A stretch of DNA of 59,613 nucleotides from Nitrospira sp. (GTDB lineage: Bacteria; Nitrospirota; Nitrospiria; Nitrospirales; Nitrospiraceae): contig JAHFEW010000011.1 of assembly GCA_023248215.1 (NCBI GenBank), positions 1-59,613 of the forward strand, read 5' to 3'. Each line of letters opens with the position of its first letter. The first letter of the stretch is position 1. A program made the translations under genes and the position numbers. A model generated the notes under the pieces. That model made no database searches, was not told where the DNA came from, and saw only the letters and a list, made by a program, of their open reading frames with translations. This document shows, piece by piece, positions 42,458 through 50,370 of the stretch.

Positions 42458-42867
42458 TGTGTGCGGTCACAGACTTCCTGGAACACCATTCCTTGTGCCC
42501 CCAACTGATGAGCGTGCTTCAAAGATAAGCCCTCTAGTAGCAGGCCCTGTGCCAAGGAATACGCTTGTTCCGGAAAGACGCAGAACATATCGACAGCATT
42601 GATGTTTCTGAGGGTGCCCTCATACCATAGCCGACCGCGGATTGACCAGGAATCTTGGACTCACAAAGGAAAGTGCCAAAATTTGGCTGAAACGAACAGC
42701 CGCAGCTCCTCACGCAAGCCGACCCGGATTTGATGGAATTGGCCGTACCTCGCTTCCCGAGGTCAATCAATCGAGCGGAGATCTGTCAGGGATGAGGAAG
42801 AACTGCGAGCAGAGAGACAGACTGGTTGGCACAGCCGCCCACTGATCGGGAAGAACCAACAGAAGGA
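42458..42867. other. Intergenic region carrying the pilin 2 promoter
   Basis: 410 bases between the TPR lipoprotein stop and the pilin 2 start. The only recognisable content is the sigma-54-type element at 42539-42554. No protein-like frame or terminator was seen in the rest. Confidence 0.5.
42539..42554 (-). promoter_or_regulatory. Sigma-54-type promoter for pilin 2
   Basis: Minus strand TGGCACAGGGCCTGCT (42554-42539) against the consensus TGGCACGnnnnTTGCW: all critical bases match (GG at -24, GC at -12) with the correct spacing. The expected start is near 42528, with a leader of about 70 bases. Activator sites upstream were not identified. Confidence 0.72.
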
Positions 42868-44667
42868 TTATTGAGTCGGAGTGGTCGCTTTGCGGTCGGA
42901 AACGCGCCGAATGGCCTGGCGAATGCGCTCTTCTTTGGCGGGATCACCCAACCCAAGTTCACGGAATCGCTGCATCAGTTTGTCATTCGAAGGATCAAGT
43001 TCGAGCGAGTGCAGAAGGGCCTCTCGCCCATCCGAGAGATGTTGCTGCTTCAGGAAAATTTCACCCAGATGTTCATAAATCACGGGATCGTCACCGACCA
43101 ACGCCACCGCCCGTTTCATTTCAGCCAAGGCTTCGGCCAGTAAGCCCTTCTTGAAGAAGGCCCAGGCAAGACTATCGACGTAATAGCCGTTGGTCGGTCG
43201 GAGTGCGACGGCCTGCTTCGTCAATGTAATCGCCTCTTCGATTTTCACGCCACGTTCCGCGTAGCTATATCCAAGGTAGTTCAACGCATCCGCATGGTGA
43301 GGATCCAATGTGAGGGTCGTCTGCATCGATTTCACCACGTCATCGAACCGGTTCAATTTGTCGTACACCGTCCCGGCGTTGAAGTGCAGGTCCGCGTTGT
43401 CCGGATTGTAGCGAATCCCTTCCAGAAAGGCCTGGAGGGACGGCTCATACTGCTCCGATTGAAAATGCGAGAGCCCGAGCACGATATGAGATTCCGGCTG
43501 TTTGGGATTCAATCGGCTGGCTTCCCGGAGGTGCTGAATCGCATCGGCATATTGCTTGAGCCGATACTGCAAGACTCCCAGATGGAGATGTCCCTCGAAA
43601 TACGACGGCTCGAGCGTGAGATTGTGCCGGTACGCGTCGACTGCTTTCGTATAGTCCTTGGTCTCTTCGTACAGATACCCCAGGTAGTCACGTACCTTGA
43701 GTTCGGCCGGACGCACAGTGAGAATTTGATTCAACTGCTGAATGGCTTTGGGGTAGTTTTTCTGCTCTCCATAGACAAGCCCCATTCGGAGCTGGGCATC
43801 CAGGTCAGACGGATCCTCCGCCAGCATGCCCTCCAACTCCTGAAGCGCTTCATCGTATTGTTTCGCCGAGACTTCCAGGCGAATAAGATGATGCCGGATT
43901 TCCCGATTTTTGGGATTCACCCCCTGCAAATAGCGGCGATAGATGCCGATGGCTTTATCGCGGTCTTGCTTGGCTTCATACACAGACCCCAACGCCACGT
44001 AAGCCGGCTCAAATGCGGGGTTCAACGTCACCGCCTGCTCGAAATGCGTTGTCGCTTTGTCAAAATCTCGGGCCTCGACGCCGATGCGGCCCAGATAGTA
44101 ATACCCGACCGCCGAGTCTGGACTCACCTTGATTCCAGACCGAATCGTGCCCTCCGCTTCGACATACTGTTTCTGATTGGCAAGCAACAACCCTTTGGCA
44201 AAGAAATGTTCGCTTCGCTGCGGTTCCTGCTCGATGGCACGATTGAACAACCGCAATGCCTGGTCCGGTTTCCCTGCGGCGGCATACATGCCGCCGATTT
44301 GGCCGAGCATCTGTGCGTCCAAACCAGGCGCATCCGCCACTTCATCGGCATACCGCACGGCCGTGGGCACATCACCCGTGGTGAAGTACAGGACAGCCAG
44401 CCGGGCTTTCAGATAATTGGATGAGGCATCAGTTTGCAGCGCTAGCTGATACTCTTTGATGGCCTGCTCCGTCTCCTGCTCCAACTCGGCCTGGTACCCG
44501 AGCAGGAAGTGATATGACGCCCGGGAATCAGATAGGGGTGCAATCACGCGAGGAGGCACCGGCGCAACCGCCGGAATCACAGGTGGAACGGGACGAGAAG
44601 GCGGGGCGCTCTGACAGGCCGCAGCGAGACAGGAGAGCGCGCCAAGCAGGAACGCTGCCCTTCTCAC
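42868..44667 (-). CDS. TPR lipoprotein
   Basis: About 599 aa from GTG 44667, with AGGGAG nine bases upstream; the longer frame to 44724 starts outside the signal peptide. The signal sequence RRAAFLLGALSCLAAAC ends in a lipobox. Roughly 14 tetratricopeptide repeats fill the rest, for example YLKARLAVLYFTTGDVPTAV, AYVALGSVYEAKQDRDKAIG and ALNYLGYSYAERGVKIEEA. The domain plan is close to PilF/BamD-like or PEP-CTERM-associated TPR lipoproteins, but no specific one. It could act in pilus or polysaccharide assembly, since pilin genes follow. It has its own promoter overlapping the end of dnaB. Confidence 0.88.
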   Translation of the reverse strand: MRRAAFLLGALSCLAAACQSAPPSRPVPPVIPAVAPVPPRVIAPLSDSRASYHFLLGYQAELEQETEQAIKEYQLALQTDASSNYLKARLAVLYFTTGDVPTAVRYADEVADAPGLDAQMLGQIGGMYAAAGKPDQALRLFNRAIEQEPQRSEHFFAKGLLLANQKQYVEAEGTIRSGIKVSPDSAVGYYYLGRIGVEARDFDKATTHFEQAVTLNPAFEPAYVALGSVYEAKQDRDKAIGIYRRYLQGVNPKNREIRHHLIRLEVSAKQYDEALQELEGMLAEDPSDLDAQLRMGLVYGEQKNYPKAIQQLNQILTVRPAELKVRDYLGYLYEETKDYTKAVDAYRHNLTLEPSYFEGHLHLGVLQYRLKQYADAIQHLREASRLNPKQPESHIVLGLSHFQSEQYEPSLQAFLEGIRYNPDNADLHFNAGTVYDKLNRFDDVVKSMQTTLTLDPHHADALNYLGYSYAERGVKIEEAITLTKQAVALRPTNGYYVDSLAWAFFKKGLLAEALAEMKRAVALVGDDPVIYEHLGEIFLKQQHLSDGREALLHSLELDPSNDKLMQRFRELGLGDPAKEERIRQAIRRVSDRKATTPTQ

Positions 44668-44780
44668 GCTGACACTCCCTTTCGGGACGCCCGGTAGCCG
44701 AAGATCTTCACGCAATCGTTGCACAATAGTCCGCTCAATTTGCAGGGAAGCGCCCGAGGAAGTAAATAAAATATTGGGGA

Positions 44781-44810
44781 ATTATACCGGCCCGAGAAAG
44801 GAAGCGTCAA
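44781..44810 (-). promoter_or_regulatory. Strong sigma-70 promoter for TPR lipoprotein gene
   Basis: Minus strand TTGACG (44810-44805), an 18-base spacer and a perfect TATAAT (44786-44781). The -35 overlaps the dnaB stop codon. The start near 44774 gives a leader of about 107 bases. Confidence 0.75.
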
Positions 44811-46162
44811 ACGGCCTCGCGAGTTTCCAGACTCTCGAACTTGGCAAACCGATCGTGAAAGAATAATTCCCGCTTCCCAATCGGACCATTGCGATGCTTG
44901 CTGACCAAAATGTCGGCGATCCCTTTCCGCTCCGTACCGGGTTCGTAGACTTCTTCACGATAGATAAACATCACCACGTCGGCGTCTTGTTCAATGGCGC
45001 CGCTCTCTCGCAGATCGGCCAGCATGGGAATCGGCGGCTTTCTGGCTTCGACGGCACGGCTGAGCTGCGAGAGCGCGATGACGGGAACATTGAGCTCTTT
45101 CGCAAGACTTTTTAATGAACGCGAAATGTCGGAAATTTCCTGCTGCCTCGACTCGGAATCACTCTTTCCCTGCATGAGCTGCAAGTAGTCCACAATAAGC
45201 AAATCGAGGCCGCGTTCAGCCTTGAGCCGCCGAGCCTTTCCACGCATTTGTTGAACCGTCACGGCGCCCGAGTCATCGATAAAGATAGGCGCCTGCTCCA
45301 ACTTGCCGGCTGCTTCAGCCAGCCGCCACCAATCTTCTTTCTGCAGCCGGCCGGTGCGGAGGGAGTGTGAATCGACGCGGGCCTCGGAACTCAACATGCG
45401 AAGCACGAGTTGCGGTTTCGACATTTCGAGGCTGAAAATCCCGACGACGGTTCCGGCATGCAGCGCGGCATGTTGAGCCATTCCAAGCGCCAGACTTGTC
45501 TTGCCCATGCTCGGACGTCCGGCAATGACAATCAAGTCCGAAGGTTGTAATCCGGCTGTCAGATCATCCAGATCGTAAAATCCCGTCGGCACACCCGTCA
45601 CACGTTCCTTCCGCTTTGACAGTCGATCCACGACATCAAGGCTCTCCTTGATGATCTGGTTCACCGGCGTAAAGGAACGATCAAGCTTTCCCTGGGCGAG
45701 ACTGAACACCGAGCGTTCGGCGAAATCCAGCAACTCGTCGACCGCCGCCGTACCGTCGTAGCCGCGGGTGATCACCTCTGTCGAGGTCTGAATGAGTCCC
45801 CGCAACAATGCCTTATCGCGCACGATCTTGCTGTGGTACCGGATGTTGGCGGCTGTCGGGACCGCCTGCACGAGTTCCGCCAGATAAGCCGAGCCACCGA
45901 CTGCGTCGAGTTCTGATCGGCCCTTCAGACTCTCCGTCAAGGTGATCTGGTCGATCACTTCGCCACGATCAGACAGTTCCAACATGGCCTGATAAATCTT
46001 GCGGTGCGCGGTCCTATAAAACTCCTCATCCGTCAGGATTTCCATGGCCTTAGCCATCGCCGTATTATCTAACAGAATAGCGCCGAGGACCGACTGTTCT
46101 GCCTCGACATTCTGTGGCGGCAATTTAGGGGCCGTCAGATCAACGGCAGAGAGCGCTTTCAT
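44807..46162 (-). CDS. dnaB: Replicative DNA helicase
   Basis: A 451-aa hexameric helicase that unwinds DNA at the replication fork. The N-terminal domain (about 12-115) starts PQNVEAEQSVLGAILLDN. The RecA-like ATPase (about 185-450) has Walker A GRPSMGKTSLALGMAQ, Walker B LLIVDYLQLMQG, QEISDISRSLKSLAKEL and the arginine-finger region DLRESGAIEQDADVV. No intein interrupts it. AAGGAG lies six bases before the ATG, and the start overlaps the hisZ stop by four bases (46159-46162), so it is coupled to an amino-acid-biosynthesis run. Confidence 0.97.
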   Translation of the reverse strand: MKALSAVDLTAPKLPPQNVEAEQSVLGAILLDNTAMAKAMEILTDEEFYRTAHRKIYQAMLELSDRGEVIDQITLTESLKGRSELDAVGGSAYLAELVQAVPTAANIRYHSKIVRDKALLRGLIQTSTEVITRGYDGTAAVDELLDFAERSVFSLAQGKLDRSFTPVNQIIKESLDVVDRLSKRKERVTGVPTGFYDLDDLTAGLQPSDLIVIAGRPSMGKTSLALGMAQHAALHAGTVVGIFSLEMSKPQLVLRMLSSEARVDSHSLRTGRLQKEDWWRLAEAAGKLEQAPIFIDDSGAVTVQQMRGKARRLKAERGLDLLIVDYLQLMQGKSDSESRQQEISDISRSLKSLAKELNVPVIALSQLSRAVEARKPPIPMLADLRESGAIEQDADVVMFIYREEVYEPGTERKGIADILVSKHRNGPIGKRELFFHDRFAKFESLETREAV

Positions 46163-47286
46163 ACTCGGCTCCTTCGCCGCCCAGGTGCGAGGACGGACGC
46201 ATTCTTTGCTCGGTCCTTTGTGGAAACCGCAGGACGAGACGGCAAAGCATGTTCTGACATATCGATAGCTCGAAATACGCGATCCACATCGAGGGCGAAC
46301 CCGGTGGATGCGGCCGTGAGACCGAACCGACCCATCAGATGGTCATACCGCCCTCCTCCTCCCAGTTCTGCCCCGATACCTGGCGCAAAAACATCGAACA
46401 CTATCCCGTCATAGTATTCAAAGCCACGGAACTCGCCGAGATCGATCAGCACGGCCTGCTGCCCAGGCGAAATCAGCCGTTCATAGACCTGATCCAGGCG
46501 ATCGAGTGGTCTCAACAGAGTACGATCGCGCCCCACTAACTTCCGTCCCCGTGCCAACACGTCCGGGCCACCGCAGAGCTCCAGCGCCTCGAGGATGACT
46601 CGCGCCGTCGATCGGGACACTCCCTCCCGCGCGAGCAAATTCTCAAGCAGCGGCATGTCTTTCCTTGCAGCCGCCTGCTCCACACGCTTCTGCCCCTCCG
46701 TCGATAAGCCGGACCGGACGAGCAAGGCCGTAAAGAATCCGACATGACCGACCGCGACTTTGAACGAAGACAGTCCGACTCGGTTCAAGCACTCAAGTAA
46801 GAGCGTCAGAACCTCTGCATCTCCGGCCACCCCATCCACCCCGATGAGTTCGGCCCCGACTTGAAAAATTTCCCGATCACGGCCAGCATGTTCGCGTTCA
46901 TAACGAAAGACAGAGGTGCGGTAACACAGGCGCAGCGGAAGCCGCGTTCCCATCATTCCCATGGCGACGGTCCGGGCAATCTGCGCGGTCGCATCGGGGC
47001 GCAGCAGCATCAGTCGGCCCGTCATCCGATCGACAAACTGATAACTCTTTTCGATCAGCTCGGATTCCAGGCCAGGGGCGAGCACGTCAAGGTACTCAAA
47101 CATCGGCAGGATGATCTCTTCATAGCCCCCCCGGGCCAGAACGGCAAGTAGCGTCTGTTCAAGATGTCGAATGCGCCGGGCAGCATCAGGAAGGATGGTG
47201 CTCATCCCGACAGGAATCAGCGACCGTTCCTGACTCGCGACGCGAGGAATGGAAGAAGAAGGAGGCTTCAACGAAAGAGAGCCCAT
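46159..47286 (-). CDS. hisZ: ATP phosphoribosyltransferase regulatory subunit
   Basis: A 375-aa class II aminoacyl-tRNA-synthetase-like protein that forms an octamer with short-form HisG and makes it histidine-sensitive. Motifs are ILPMFEYLDVLAPG, FRYEREHAGRDREIFQVGAELIG and GGGGRYDHLMGRFG, as in HisRS; the lack of the HisRS C-terminal anticodon domain and the length fit HisZ. An alternative ATG at 47205 would remove the 27-residue unaligned start. No hisG is in the window, so it must lie elsewhere. It begins 18 bases after serA. Confidence 0.88.
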   Translation of the reverse strand: MGSLSLKPPSSSIPRVASQERSLIPVGMSTILPDAARRIRHLEQTLLAVLARGGYEEIILPMFEYLDVLAPGLESELIEKSYQFVDRMTGRLMLLRPDATAQIARTVAMGMMGTRLPLRLCYRTSVFRYEREHAGRDREIFQVGAELIGVDGVAGDAEVLTLLLECLNRVGLSSFKVAVGHVGFFTALLVRSGLSTEGQKRVEQAAARKDMPLLENLLAREGVSRSTARVILEALELCGGPDVLARGRKLVGRDRTLLRPLDRLDQVYERLISPGQQAVLIDLGEFRGFEYYDGIVFDVFAPGIGAELGGGGRYDHLMGRFGLTAASTGFALDVDRVFRAIDMSEHALPSRPAVSTKDRAKNASVLAPGRRRSRV

Positions 47287-47304
47287 GGTCGACTGCCGGG
47301 CAAT

Positions 47305-48897
47305 CTACAAGCCTTTCGACAGGTCGGCGACCTTCACGGAAAGGATGTGCTTGCTGTTCGTAATCTGATTGAGCACCGACGTGGGAAGCGGCGCATCAAG
47401 CCCGAAAATCAATAAAGCTTTGCCACCGCGTTCTTCTCGTGAACATTGCATGCGCGCGATATTGATATTGTGATCCCCCAGCACATGACCCACCGTGCCG
47501 ATCACGCCCGGACGATCCTCATTCAGAATCAAGAGGAGATGGTTGTCTGGCACCACTTCCACCTTGAATTGGTCGATCTCAATGATGCGTGGATCCTTGC
47601 GATTATACAGTGTCCCGGCCACCTGATGGGATTTCTTGCCGGCCTCCACTCGCACGCGGATCACACTAATAAAATCTCCAGCATCGTTGCTCTTGACCTC
47701 TTTGACCTCGATGCCGCGATCCTTGGCCACGATCGGCGCATTCACATAGTTGACCGGATCTTCAAGGATAGGGGTCAGGAGCCCCTTCAAGACCGCGATG
47801 GTCAGGGGCGCCACATTCAATCCGGCGACTTCCCCACTGTACTCGACGGTCAACCGCTCTAATCCACCCTCCAACAGCTGCGCTTGCAAAAGCCCCACAC
47901 GCTCCCCGAGCGAGAGGTAGGGCTGGAGCTGTGGTAAGAGCTCGGGAGAGACGGAGGGGATATTGACCGCACCACGCGCTATTCCTTTGGTGAAATACTC
48001 GACGATCTGCTCCGCGATCCCAATGGCCACATTTTCCTGCGCTTCCGTTGTGGAGGCCCCGATGTGTGGCGAGCAAATAAAATTGTCCAGCGCCAAGAGC
48101 GGGTTGTCCGGCTTCACCGGCTCGTCCTCGAACACGTCGAACGCTGCAGCTGCGACCCGTTTAGACTTTAGCGCTTCGCAGAGATCACCTTCATGCACAA
48201 TGCCGCCACGCGCACAATTGGCGATCATCACGCCCGGTTTCATTTTCGCAATCGCCTGGGCGTTGATAAGGGCTTTGGTTTCAGGGGTGAGCGGAGTGTG
48301 CACCGAGATCACGTCTGCCCGGCGGAAGAGTTCGTCCAACTCGACAATGGTCACACCCATCTTCTGGGCGCGCTCCGGCGCCAGATAGGGATCATACGCC
48401 ATCACCTGCATCCCGACTCCCTGCGCCAGCTTGGTGAGATACCCGCCGATTTGTCCGACGCCGACGATCCCGAGAACCTTGTTGTAGAGCTCCACGCCCA
48501 TGAATTTTTCTTTTTCCCACTTCCCGGCCTTGGTTGAAGCCGTCGCTTGGGGAATGCGTCGCGACATCGAAAAAATCATGGCCATCGTATGCTCGGCAGT
48601 CGTCACAGTATTGCCGCCAGGCGTATTCATGACGACGATGCCGCGACGTGTTGCGGCAGGGGTGTCGACATTGTCCAAGCCGGAACCTGCTCGACCAATT
48701 ACTTTTAGACGACCGGCTGCAGCAATGACTTCGGCCGTGACCTTCGTCCCGGACCGGACGATCAGTCCATCAGCGTCCTTGAGCTCCTTGAGCAATTCCT
48801 CTTTCGGCAGTTTGGTTTTGACCACGACCGTAAAGCCGGCCTTCTCCAACACGTCCAAACCCTGCTTCGACAAACTATCGCTGACCAAAATTTTCAT
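47305..48897 (-). CDS. serA: D-3-phosphoglycerate dehydrogenase
   Basis: Oxidises 3-phosphoglycerate to 3-phosphohydroxypyruvate, the first step of serine synthesis. The 530-aa length fits the type with an ASB and an ACT domain. Catalytic features are VIGRAGSGLDNVD, the NAD-binding GIVGVGQIGGYLTKLAQ, LTPETKALINA, NCARGGIVHEGDL, and the His-containing SPHIGASTTEAQENVA. The C-terminal ACT domain (about 455-530) contains LLILNEDRPGVIGTVGHVLGDH and is the likely serine-sensing site. It starts 28 bases after the class V aminotransferase gene. Confidence 0.96.
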   Translation of the reverse strand: MKILVSDSLSKQGLDVLEKAGFTVVVKTKLPKEELLKELKDADGLIVRSGTKVTAEVIAAAGRLKVIGRAGSGLDNVDTPAATRRGIVVMNTPGGNTVTTAEHTMAMIFSMSRRIPQATASTKAGKWEKEKFMGVELYNKVLGIVGVGQIGGYLTKLAQGVGMQVMAYDPYLAPERAQKMGVTIVELDELFRRADVISVHTPLTPETKALINAQAIAKMKPGVMIANCARGGIVHEGDLCEALKSKRVAAAAFDVFEDEPVKPDNPLLALDNFICSPHIGASTTEAQENVAIGIAEQIVEYFTKGIARGAVNIPSVSPELLPQLQPYLSLGERVGLLQAQLLEGGLERLTVEYSGEVAGLNVAPLTIAVLKGLLTPILEDPVNYVNAPIVAKDRGIEVKEVKSNDAGDFISVIRVRVEAGKKSHQVAGTLYNRKDPRIIEIDQFKVEVVPDNHLLLILNEDRPGVIGTVGHVLGDHNINIARMQCSREERGGKALLIFGLDAPLPTSVLNQITNSKHILSVKVADLSKGL

Positions 48898-48925
48898 TGT
48901 CGTGGCGCCTTACCTGAAGGTGAGT

Positions 48926-50071
48926 CTAGGATTTCCCCATAATAATCTCTTGAGCCTTCGCGACCCCACTGCCAAGTTTCACGGGATAGCCCAGCCCTTT
49001 GATGACCATCTCCACAGCCGCCAAGGCGATGATCACGTCAAAGCTATCGACGTAGCCCATATGCGAAATGCGGAAGATCTTACCCTTCAGGTGATCTTGA
49101 CCGCCCGCGGCGGTCATACCGTACTGTGTCCGCAGATTCTTATAGACCGCCTGGCCATCCACACCTTGCGGAGCGACAATCGCCGTCAAGGCATCGCTCG
49201 GGCGCTCCTGAGGAAACAGGGCGAGCCCGGCGGCTTTGACGCCTTCACGCATTGCGGTCGCCAACATTGCGTGCCGAGCAAAGACTGCCTCCAACCCCTC
49301 GGCCTTGAGAATATTCATCACTTCTTTCAAGCCCAGGATGAGCGACACGGCCGGCGTATAGGCAGTAGTGCTCTTCTGCTGATTTTCCCGCTCTCTCTTG
49401 AAGTTGAAATAGAACGCCGCGTTCTTCGCCTTATCGGCCAATCGCCAGGCCTTCTCGCTCACACTGGCAAACGCCAGCCCCGGCGGCAACATCAGCGCCT
49501 TCTGCGAGCCAGTGATCACCACGTCGAGGCCCCAGGCATCGGTCTTGAGGTCGAGCACTCCCAGTGCGGTAATCGCATCCACCACCAGAATGGTCTCCTC
49601 ATACCCTTTGACGATATCGGCCAGAGCTTTGACATCGTGTGCCACTGCCGTGGAAGTCTCGCTCGCCTGCACATACACCGCTTTAATCGAGGGATCCTTC
49701 TTCAACGCATCTGCAACAGCCTGGGGGTCCACCGCCCGCCCCCATTCAACCTTCAGCTCAGTCACTTGGGCGCCGAAGGCCTTGCAGAGCTTTGTCCATC
49801 GTTCACCGAACTTGCCGCCATTCACGGTGAGGGCTTTATCTCCTGGGGACAAAAAATTCGAGACCGACCCTTCCATACCCCCGGTGCCGGACGCCGCGAG
49901 AATCAACACGTCGTTCCTGGTCTGAAACAACCACTTCAAGTCCTCACGGACTTCGCCAAAGAGTTTGTCGAACTCAGGAGCCCGGTGGTGAATCATCGGT
50001 CTGGCCATCGCCAGTAGCACCTCCGGAGGAACGGGGGTGGGTCCGGGAGCCAGCAAATACCGTTTGAGCAT
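48926..50071 (-). CDS. Class V aminotransferase (alanine-glyoxylate/phosphoserine-type)
   Basis: About 381 aa from ATG 50071, with GAGGAGG ahead; the frame to 50137 is not needed. It is a PLP enzyme of fold type I starting LLAPGPTPVPPEVLLAMARP, with HHRAPEFDKLF and the PLP-binding Lys in ITGSQKALMLPPGLAFAS. The family includes alanine-glyoxylate and serine-pyruvate transaminases and some enzymes acting as phosphoserine aminotransferase. The position directly upstream of serA makes the second step of serine synthesis its likely job, in place of a SerC; this is inferred. A sigma-70 promoter precedes it. Confidence 0.87.
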   Translation of the reverse strand: MLKRYLLAPGPTPVPPEVLLAMARPMIHHRAPEFDKLFGEVREDLKWLFQTRNDVLILAASGTGGMEGSVSNFLSPGDKALTVNGGKFGERWTKLCKAFGAQVTELKVEWGRAVDPQAVADALKKDPSIKAVYVQASETSTAVAHDVKALADIVKGYEETILVVDAITALGVLDLKTDAWGLDVVITGSQKALMLPPGLAFASVSEKAWRLADKAKNAAFYFNFKRERENQQKSTTAYTPAVSLILGLKEVMNILKAEGLEAVFARHAMLATAMREGVKAAGLALFPQERPSDALTAIVAPQGVDGQAVYKNLRTQYGMTAAGGQDHLKGKIFRISHMGYVDSFDVIIALAAVEMVIKGLGYPVKLGSGVAKAQEIIMGKS

Positions 50072-50127
50072 GGGACGAACCTCCTCACTGTACGGAACGG
50101 ACAATGTCAGGGATTTGGAAGGGGCGT

Positions 50128-50156
50128 ACGCTACCATAGCCCCCCCGAGGTGTCAA
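50128..50156 (-). promoter_or_regulatory. Sigma-70 promoter of the aminotransferase-serA-hisZ-dnaB run
   Basis: Minus strand: a perfect TTGACA (50156-50151), a 17-base spacer rich in G, then TAGCGT (50133-50128) preceded by TGG, an extended -10. The start near 50121 gives a leader of about 50 bases to ATG 50071. Confidence 0.7.
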
Positions 50157-50253
50157 GGTAACGAACCGTGAAGATGCTTATCTTTTCAGCAAGTTCAATG
50201 CATTGTGTAGGGATACGAGTTAGGAGCGTTGTGTATGCGGATCGACGGGGGAC

Positions 50254-50267
50254 TTCGTTCTAACGAA
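50254..50267. repeat. Palindrome TTCGTT-CT-AACGAA
   Basis: Perfect 6-bp inverted repeat in the divergent region between the class V aminotransferase and the mltD-like gene, 33 bases upstream of the mltD -35. It looks like a dimer-binding operator, but no regulator can be named. Confidence 0.35.
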
Positions 50268-50299
50268 AACTCGGATGGCGACACAACTCCCTCAATTTC

Positions 50300-50328
50300 T
50301 TGACAAGTTGTGACCTCCTCGATAGTCT
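50300..50328 (+). promoter_or_regulatory. Sigma-70 promoter for mltD-like gene
   Basis: A perfect TTGACA (50300-50305), a 17-base spacer and TAGTCT (50323-50328). The -35 lies between the arms of an inverted repeat CACAACT (50282-50288) / AGTTGTG (50306-50312), a possible operator. Confidence 0.58.
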
Positions 50329-50370
50329 ACCCTGCGAGAGTCAGCAACCGCACATTCCTCGAACAATCGG

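Noticed and set aside
42534-42770. Small minus-strand frame upstream of pilin 2
   Set aside because: No ribosome binding site, no family match, and it spans the sigma-54 promoter.
43294-44424. A 376-codon plus-strand frame opposite the TPR lipoprotein
   Set aside because: Antisense of repetitive TPR coding sequence without a start signal or known domain.
44665-44724. ATG-initiated start of the TPR lipoprotein at 44724
   Set aside because: The GTG at 44667 has AGGGAG at good spacing and places the signal peptide at the N-terminus; the earlier start adds 19 residues outside it.
48500-50017. A 505-codon plus-strand frame opposite serA and the class V aminotransferase gene
   Set aside because: Both minus-strand genes have full family motifs; the plus frame has none and reflects antisense codon bias.
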